DNA of 55,697 nucleotides, taken from CAYVQF01 sp964454015. GTDB taxonomy: Bacteria > Myxococcota_A > Bradymonadia > UBA4248. This document shows, in pieces, positions 51,716 to 55,697 of this stretch (position 1 is the stretch's first letter; every line of letters starts with the position of its first letter). Both the position numbers and the translations under genes were made by a program. The notes beneath the pieces were generated by a model. The model was not told the origin of the DNA and ran no database searches. It was given only the letters and a program-made list of their open reading frames with translations. The stretch is from NCBI GenBank assembly GCA_964454015.1, contig CAYVQF010000036.1:1-55697 (forward strand). The letters run 5' to 3'.

Positions 51716-54040
51716 GTGGAACTGAAGTACGTAGGACAACCTCTGATTAGGCCTGATGCTGTCAAGAAGGCGACAGGTAAGGCGATCTTTTTAGACGACA
51801 TCAAGCTGCCTGGGATGTTGCATGCGGCCATTTTGCGGCCTGACATTGCGCATGCGAAGATCTTGTCCATCGACACGAGCGCCGCCGAAGCGATGCCGGA
51901 GGTGGTGAAGGTGGTCACGGGTGCGGGCTGCGATTTCCGCTATGGCGATAACATCAAAGATCTGACGCCCATGGCTGTGGATCGGGTGCGCTACATCGGT
52001 GAGCCCGTGGCGGCGGTGATTGCGACGACGCGGCACGCGGCGCGGCAGGCGATCAAGAAGATCAAGGTCGCCTATGAGGCGCTGCCGGTGTACACGGACG
52101 CGCTGGATGCGCTCGCCCCTGAGGCGGTGCTGATACACGAGAAGGCGGAAGATTTTTGGTCGTTGCCCGGTCTGGGCGCGAAGGCCGGGACGAACATCGC
52201 CAATCACTATCGTCTGCGCAAAGGGGACGTCGACGCGGGCTTTGCCGAAGCGGAGGTGGTGGTCGAAGGCGAGTACCACTACCCCCTGGGCTCGTCGGCG
52301 GCTTTGGAGCCCCACGGCGCCATCGTTCGCTTCAACGAGGACGGTACGATCGAGTGCTGGTCCTCATCGATTTGCCCCTTCATCATTCGCGATGAGCTGG
52401 CCCATGCTTACCACAAACCCGTCTCGGACGTGCGGGTGCACATTCCGGAGTTGGGCGGTTGTTTTGGCTACAAGTCCGACATCACGGTGGAGCAGACCAT
52501 CGCTTGGATCGCGAGCTTCGTCCCGGGTCGTCCGGTGAAGTGGGTGGCGACGCGCAAGGAAGACTTCATTGGCACGCTCTTGGGTCACGGTATCCGCACC
52601 CGGATGAAGATCGGCGCGACCAAAGACGGGAAGTTGTTGGCGCTGCGGACGGAGATTTTCCACACGACAGGGGCCTACGCCGACACAGGGGTGCACGTGT
52701 GTATCGCGGCGACGCACAACAGCACCGGCCCTTATGAGTTCCCGCACTGTTTGTTGGACGGCTACTTGGTATACACCAACACGCCGCCCGTGGGAGCCTT
52801 CCGCGGTTACGGACACCAGGAGTCGCAGTTTGCGATGGAACGCCTGATGGACGCGCTGGCAGAGAAGCTGGGCTTGAGTCCTTTCGAGCTGCGCGCCCGA
52901 AACTATTTGGGCGAAGGGACGCAGACCTCCCTGGGCGAGCATCTGTGGAAGTCGAACGGCGACGTGCGCAAGTGCGTCGAGCTGGTGAAGGAGCAGATTT
53001 TCTCGACACCGAAGCCGGCTGAAGACGACCGTTACCTCTACGGGCGTGGTTTTGCGGCGATCATGAAGTCCCCCAAGGGCGCTCCCTTCTCCTCGAAGGG
53101 CGTGCACCTGAAGTTCAACGTCGACGGCTCGGTGTGCATCAACGCGGGCGGCGCCGAGGTGGGCCAGGGCCTGCGCAACGTGGTGCGTCAGGTGGCGGCG
53201 GAGGCGCTCAAGATCTCTCCGGATCGGATCAGCGTCTACAACGAGATCGACACCCAGTTCTCGCCCTATGAGTGGCAGACCATCGGTTCGATGTTCACGA
53301 CCCAAGGTGGGCGAGCGGTGATTCGAGCGTGCGAGAAGGCGATCGAGAGCCTGAAGCGGACGGCGTCGCAGGTGCTGCGGGTGGACCTGGACATGCTATC
53401 CTACGACGGGGATTTCATTTTCCTGCGCAGCGATCCGAGCGTGCGGGTGTCGGTGCCGAGCCTGGCGCGGGGCTACATCTGCGAGGATGGGATCACCCTG
53501 GGCGAGGTGGTGGCGACCACGGCCGACGCGCGTCTGCCGCGTTACTCTGGCTTCGATGCCAATGGCCAGGGCTCGATGGGGGTGACCTACACCTTCGGCG
53601 CGCAGGCCTGTGAGCTGCGCATCGACAAGGAGACGGGTGAGCTGCACGTGGATCATTTCGCGTCCTCCTTCGACATTGGCCAGGTGATCAACCCCCTCCA
53701 GGCGCGTGGGCAGGTGGTTGGCGGCGTGGTCATGGCCATGGGAGCGACCCTGTGCGAGCGTCTCTACTTCAACGAGAAGGGTCAGATCACCAACCCCCAC
53801 TTCGGCAAGTACCGTTTCCCCACCCTCAAGGACGCGCCGAGTAAGCAGAGCGTTCTTTTCGTCGAGACGCCGGGCGAGATTGGTCCCTACGGCGCGCGCG
53901 GCATTGGGGAGCACCCAGTGATTGGCGTCGCGTCCGCGATTTGTGGCGCCGTCAAGGACGCCTTAGGGATAGAAGTACGCGAGCTTCCGGTGACGGTCGA
54001 AATCATTCGCGAGGCGCTTAAAGCGAGGCAGGTGCAGTGA
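51716..54040 (+). CDS. molybdenum hydroxylase large subunit (xanthine dehydrogenase family)
   Basis: GTG 51716 has GGGGAAA upstream; an earlier in-frame codon at 51650 gives non-family residues. The 774-residue protein matches the xanthine dehydrogenase/aldehyde oxidase Mo-binding subunit: VGQPLIRPDAVKKATGKA, PGMLHAAILRP, GGCFG 247-251, GAFRGYG with Arg363, GGAEVGQGLRN and the catalytic Glu732 in GARGIGEHP. It hydroxylates N-heterocycles or aldehydes using molybdopterin cytosine dinucleotide. The 2Fe-2S subunit follows with overlapping stop/start (TGATG). No FAD-binding medium subunit is encoded here, so electrons may go to another acceptor, or the subunit lies elsewhere. The neighbours suggest a purine-type substrate. 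Confidence 0.94.
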   Translation: MELKYVGQPLIRPDAVKKATGKAIFLDDIKLPGMLHAAILRPDIAHAKILSIDTSAAEAMPEVVKVVTGAGCDFRYGDNIKDLTPMAVDRVRYIGEPVAAVIATTRHAARQAIKKIKVAYEALPVYTDALDALAPEAVLIHEKAEDFWSLPGLGAKAGTNIANHYRLRKGDVDAGFAEAEVVVEGEYHYPLGSSAALEPHGAIVRFNEDGTIECWSSSICPFIIRDELAHAYHKPVSDVRVHIPELGGCFGYKSDITVEQTIAWIASFVPGRPVKWVATRKEDFIGTLLGHGIRTRMKIGATKDGKLLALRTEIFHTTGAYADTGVHVCIAATHNSTGPYEFPHCLLDGYLVYTNTPPVGAFRGYGHQESQFAMERLMDALAEKLGLSPFELRARNYLGEGTQTSLGEHLWKSNGDVRKCVELVKEQIFSTPKPAEDDRYLYGRGFAAIMKSPKGAPFSSKGVHLKFNVDGSVCINAGGAEVGQGLRNVVRQVAAEALKISPDRISVYNEIDTQFSPYEWQTIGSMFTTQGGRAVIRACEKAIESLKRTASQVLRVDLDMLSYDGDFIFLRSDPSVRVSVPSLARGYICEDGITLGEVVATTADARLPRYSGFDANGQGSMGVTYTFGAQACELRIDKETGELHVDHFASSFDIGQVINPLQARGQVVGGVVMAMGATLCERLYFNEKGQITNPHFGKYRFPTLKDAPSKQSVLFVETPGEIGPYGARGIGEHPVIGVASAICGAVKDALGIEVRELPVTVEIIREALKARQVQ

Positions 54041-54522
54041 TGGATCAAGCAATCAAAATCAAGATGACCGTCAATGGTGAAGCCCGCCAGATCAACCTTG
54101 GCGGCTGGGAGCGTCTCTCAGACATTTTGCGCGAGCACCTCGATTTGACCGGGACCAAACGCGGCTGCGACGACGCGTCGTGTGGCGCGTGCGTGGTCAT
54201 CGTCAACGGTGAGGCGCAGAAGAGCTGTCTGCAGTCGTACAAGAAGGTGGATCAAGCGCAAGTGCAGACCATCGAAGGCATGGCCAAGGGCACGGATATA
54301 CATCCGATTCAGGCGGCGCTGATCGAGGCCGGCGCGGTGCAGTGCGGCTTCTGCATCCCGGGTATCGTGATGCGGCTGGAGGCGCTGTTCACCCAGGATG
54401 TGAACGCGTCACGGGAGGCCGTTCTGGAGGCGTTGAACCAGCATCTGTGCCGTTGTACGGGCTACGAGGCGATCGTCGAGGGTGCGATGCTGGCGCAGCA
54501 GCGCCTGCAAGCAAATTCTTAG
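54040..54522 (+). CDS. molybdenum hydroxylase 2Fe-2S subunit
   Basis: The 160-residue protein has the plant-type ferredoxin cluster Cys43, Cys48, Cys51, Cys63 (GCDDASCGAC...C) and the C-terminal helical-domain cluster Cys102, Cys105, Cys137, Cys139 (CGFC...CRC). It carries electrons between the molybdenum site and the acceptor. ATG 54040 overlaps the large-subunit stop by one base, ensuring equal translation. A strong terminator follows 26 bases after the stop, so it is the last gene of the operon. Confidence 0.96.
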   Translation: MDQAIKIKMTVNGEARQINLGGWERLSDILREHLDLTGTKRGCDDASCGACVVIVNGEAQKSCLQSYKKVDQAQVQTIEGMAKGTDIHPIQAALIEAGAVQCGFCIPGIVMRLEALFTQDVNASREAVLEALNQHLCRCTGYEAIVEGAMLAQQRLQANS

Positions 54523-54548
54523 CACGCCTGCTCGCTGTGCGCCGCGAG

Positions 54549-54578
54549 GGCTGGTGGCTGTGGCCACCAGCCTTTTTT
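54549..54578 (+). terminator. rho-independent terminator after the Mo hydroxylase genes
   Basis: Perfect 10-bp stem GGCTGGTGGC/GCCACCAGCC with TGTG loop (54549-54572) followed by six T. Ends the + strand operon before the convergent Cys-rich gene. Confidence 0.95.
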
Positions 54579-54645
54579 GTGTTGAGGTCATCCGGCCCGG
54601 CGGCGCTGCGCTTGGCAGGTGCGCCCCCTACCCTACCCCACGGGA

Positions 54646-55697
54646 TCACTGACAAGCGAAAACGCCAGCGTCTTCGAGGCAGATTTGCGGCGCGTCACAG
54701 GCGGCGTCAGCGCCACAGTTGCAGTCTTCGTCGCTGCATAGGTTTCCGCGGCTGAGGTCGCAGAGGTCGCCCGTGCCGTCACAACGGCATTGGGCTGATG
54801 TGCAGCTTGCCCCGCTGGCACAGGTGACGCCGCAGGCACCGCAATCACTATCGGATTGGGGGGTGCAGCTCCCAGCACAGCAGAGATCGTCGCCCGGGCA
54901 GGCGTTGCCGCAGGCGCCGCAGTGATCGACATCGCCGGTGATGTCGACGCAGCCTCCGTTGCAACAGCGTTGGCCCAGGGCGCAGGCATTGTTACAGGCG
55001 CCACAGTGATTTTCGTCGCTGGCCAAGTAGGCCTCACAGGTGGTGGGATCGGTGTCGCAGTCGGCAAAGCCCGGGATGCAACCACAAGAAGCGCTGCTGC
55101 AGAATTGGCCAGCGCCGCACACCTGGCCGCGCTGTGCCGGGGTCGTGCAGGGGGCGACGGCACCACAGTAGTTGGGGTCGGTGGCGGCGTTGATGCAGAA
55201 GCCATCGCAAGCGATCTGGCCGGTGGGACACGACAGGACGCAGGTACCGGAGGAACAAATCTCGCCGGGGTCGCAGGGGCTACCGCAGGTACCCACGGCG
55301 CCGCAGTAGCGGCGGTCGGTCTGAGGGTTGACGCACTCGCCGCTGCAGAGGGTGAGGCCACTCTGGCAGGAGAGTTCGCAGACGCCGTCGTTGCAGACTT
55401 CACCGGCGCCGCAGCCGCTGCCACAGGCAGCGGTGCTGCTGCAGTAGCGGCGGTCGGTGCGGAGGTTGACGCACTCGCCGCTGCAGAGGGTGAGGCCACT
55501 CTGGCAGGAGATCTCGCAGACGCCACTGCCGTTACAGACCTCACCCAGGCCGCAGGCGCTGCCGCAGGTACCAGCGGCACCACAGTAGCGGCGGTCGGTG
55601 AGGGGGTTGACGCACTCGCCGCCGCACAGGGACAGGCCACTCTGGCAGGAGACCGTACACTGACCGCTGCCGTTGCAGATCTGGCCGGCCGGGCAGG
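54646..55697 (-). CDS. Cys-rich tandem-repeat surface protein, partial (start beyond window)
   Basis: Open from the right edge to TGA at 54648-54646, at least 350 residues. The N-terminal visible part has three tandem units of 46-47 residues, each with CQSGL-LC-GECVN...TDRRYC...CG--C--GE-C, then diverged Cys-rich units (YLASDENHCGACNNAC, GDVDHCGACGNACPG, SDCGACGVTC). The pattern is that of Cys-rich, probably disulfide-bonded, extracellular proteins frequent in myxobacteria. A signal peptide, if any, lies outside the window. An alternative longer reading frame on the same strand is Ala/Ser-rich with no family content and is rejected. Confidence 0.88.
   Translation of the reverse strand, partial: CPAGQICNGSGQCTVSCQSGLSLCGGECVNPLTDRRYCGAAGTCGSACGLGEVCNGSGVCEISCQSGLTLCSGECVNLRTDRRYCSSTAACGSGCGAGEVCNDGVCELSCQSGLTLCSGECVNPQTDRRYCGAVGTCGSPCDPGEICSSGTCVLSCPTGQIACDGFCINAATDPNYCGAVAPCTTPAQRGQVCGAGQFCSSASCGCIPGFADCDTDPTTCEAYLASDENHCGACNNACALGQRCCNGGCVDITGDVDHCGACGNACPGDDLCCAGSCTPQSDSDCGACGVTCASGASCTSAQCRCDGTGDLCDLSRGNLCSDEDCNCGADAACDAPQICLEDAGVFACQ
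55309..55697 (-). repeat. tandem repeat of about 140 bp in the Cys-rich gene
   Basis: The block beginning GCGGCGGTCGGT recurs at 55309, 55447 and 55588, spaced 138 and 141 bases, with near-identical sequence between. It encodes the 46-47-residue Cys-rich unit and continues to the window edge. Confidence 0.85.

Noticed and set aside
52364..53305. 313-aa frame antisense to the Mo hydroxylase
   Set aside because: Shadow of a well conserved gene.
54633..55640. 335-aa Ala/Ser/Pro-rich frame on the minus strand
   Set aside because: Overlaps the Cys-rich repeat frame, which has family-like Cys spacing and extends to the edge; this one is compositional.

Overview
This GC-rich window reads as chromosomal DNA of a Myxococcota-like bacterium from the former deltaproteobacterial lineage. 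The signs are predicted lipoproteins, a Hanks-type kinase fused to a formylglycine-generating-enzyme-like domain, FHA proteins, a TPR/PEGA membrane protein, an FG-GAP lipoprotein and a Cys-rich tandem-repeat surface protein. GTG and TTG starts are frequent. No tRNA, rRNA, CRISPR array, integrase or transposase was recognised, so the taxonomic call is an inference from gene content only.

Layout. (1) 0.1-5.3 kb, + strand: two paralogous exported four-Cys proteins, a small unknown protein, an AAA+ ATPase like those of extracellular contractile injection systems (eCIS), and a 385-residue protein with a nuclease-like C-terminal half (candidate effector). (2) 5.4-12.4 kb, - strand: an active-looking Ser/Thr kinase with a C-terminal FGE-like domain, a membrane pseudokinase, RimO and a TPR protein. 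(3) 12.6-15.6 kb, + strand: a large unknown helical protein, an exported protein and a YraN-family nuclease. (4) 15.6-36.7 kb, - strand: a lipoprotein, an FHA protein and a complete-looking eCIS/phage-tail-like cluster. In transcription order it holds a DUF4255 cap-type protein, sheath 1, tube 1 (interrupted by an assembly gap), tube 2, a tail-assembly-chaperone-like gene with an overlapping -1-frame extension, sheath 2, tube 3, a 1607-residue protein (tape-measure candidate), a LysM tube-baseplate protein, a gpD-like hub, a zinc-ribbon protein, gp25, gpJ, a PASTA-gpI fusion and a 518-residue conserved protein. (5) 36.7-37.7 kb: a 1-kb non-coding divergent region with a promoter facing each way. 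(6) 37.7-46.7 kb, + strand: two related lipoproteins, a four-FHA ABC transporter, an exported protein, an acyl-CoA dehydrogenase and a TPR/PEGA protein. (7) 46.8-49.3 kb, - strand: an FG-GAP lipoprotein, a YjbQ-family protein and an unknown. (8) 49.6-54.5 kb, + strand: a nucleoside phosphorylase, a cytosine-deaminase-like amidohydrolase and a two-subunit molybdenum hydroxylase, probably a nucleobase-processing group. (9) 54.6 kb to the right edge: a partial Cys-rich repeat protein.

How it fits together. The eCIS cluster seems split into transcription units. A strong rho-independent terminator follows the sheath 1/tube genes, a good promoter restarts transcription before the chaperone gene, and a second terminator follows the hub gene. 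The most unusual feature is a seven-G slippery run at the very end of the chaperone-like gene. It leads in the -1 frame into a conserved-looking 54-codon ORF that has no usual start codon, which is the arrangement of the tail-assembly chaperone G/GT frameshift of long-tailed phages. The kinases and FHA proteins around the cluster suggest control by Thr phosphorylation, as in type VI secretion, but this is inferred from proximity alone.
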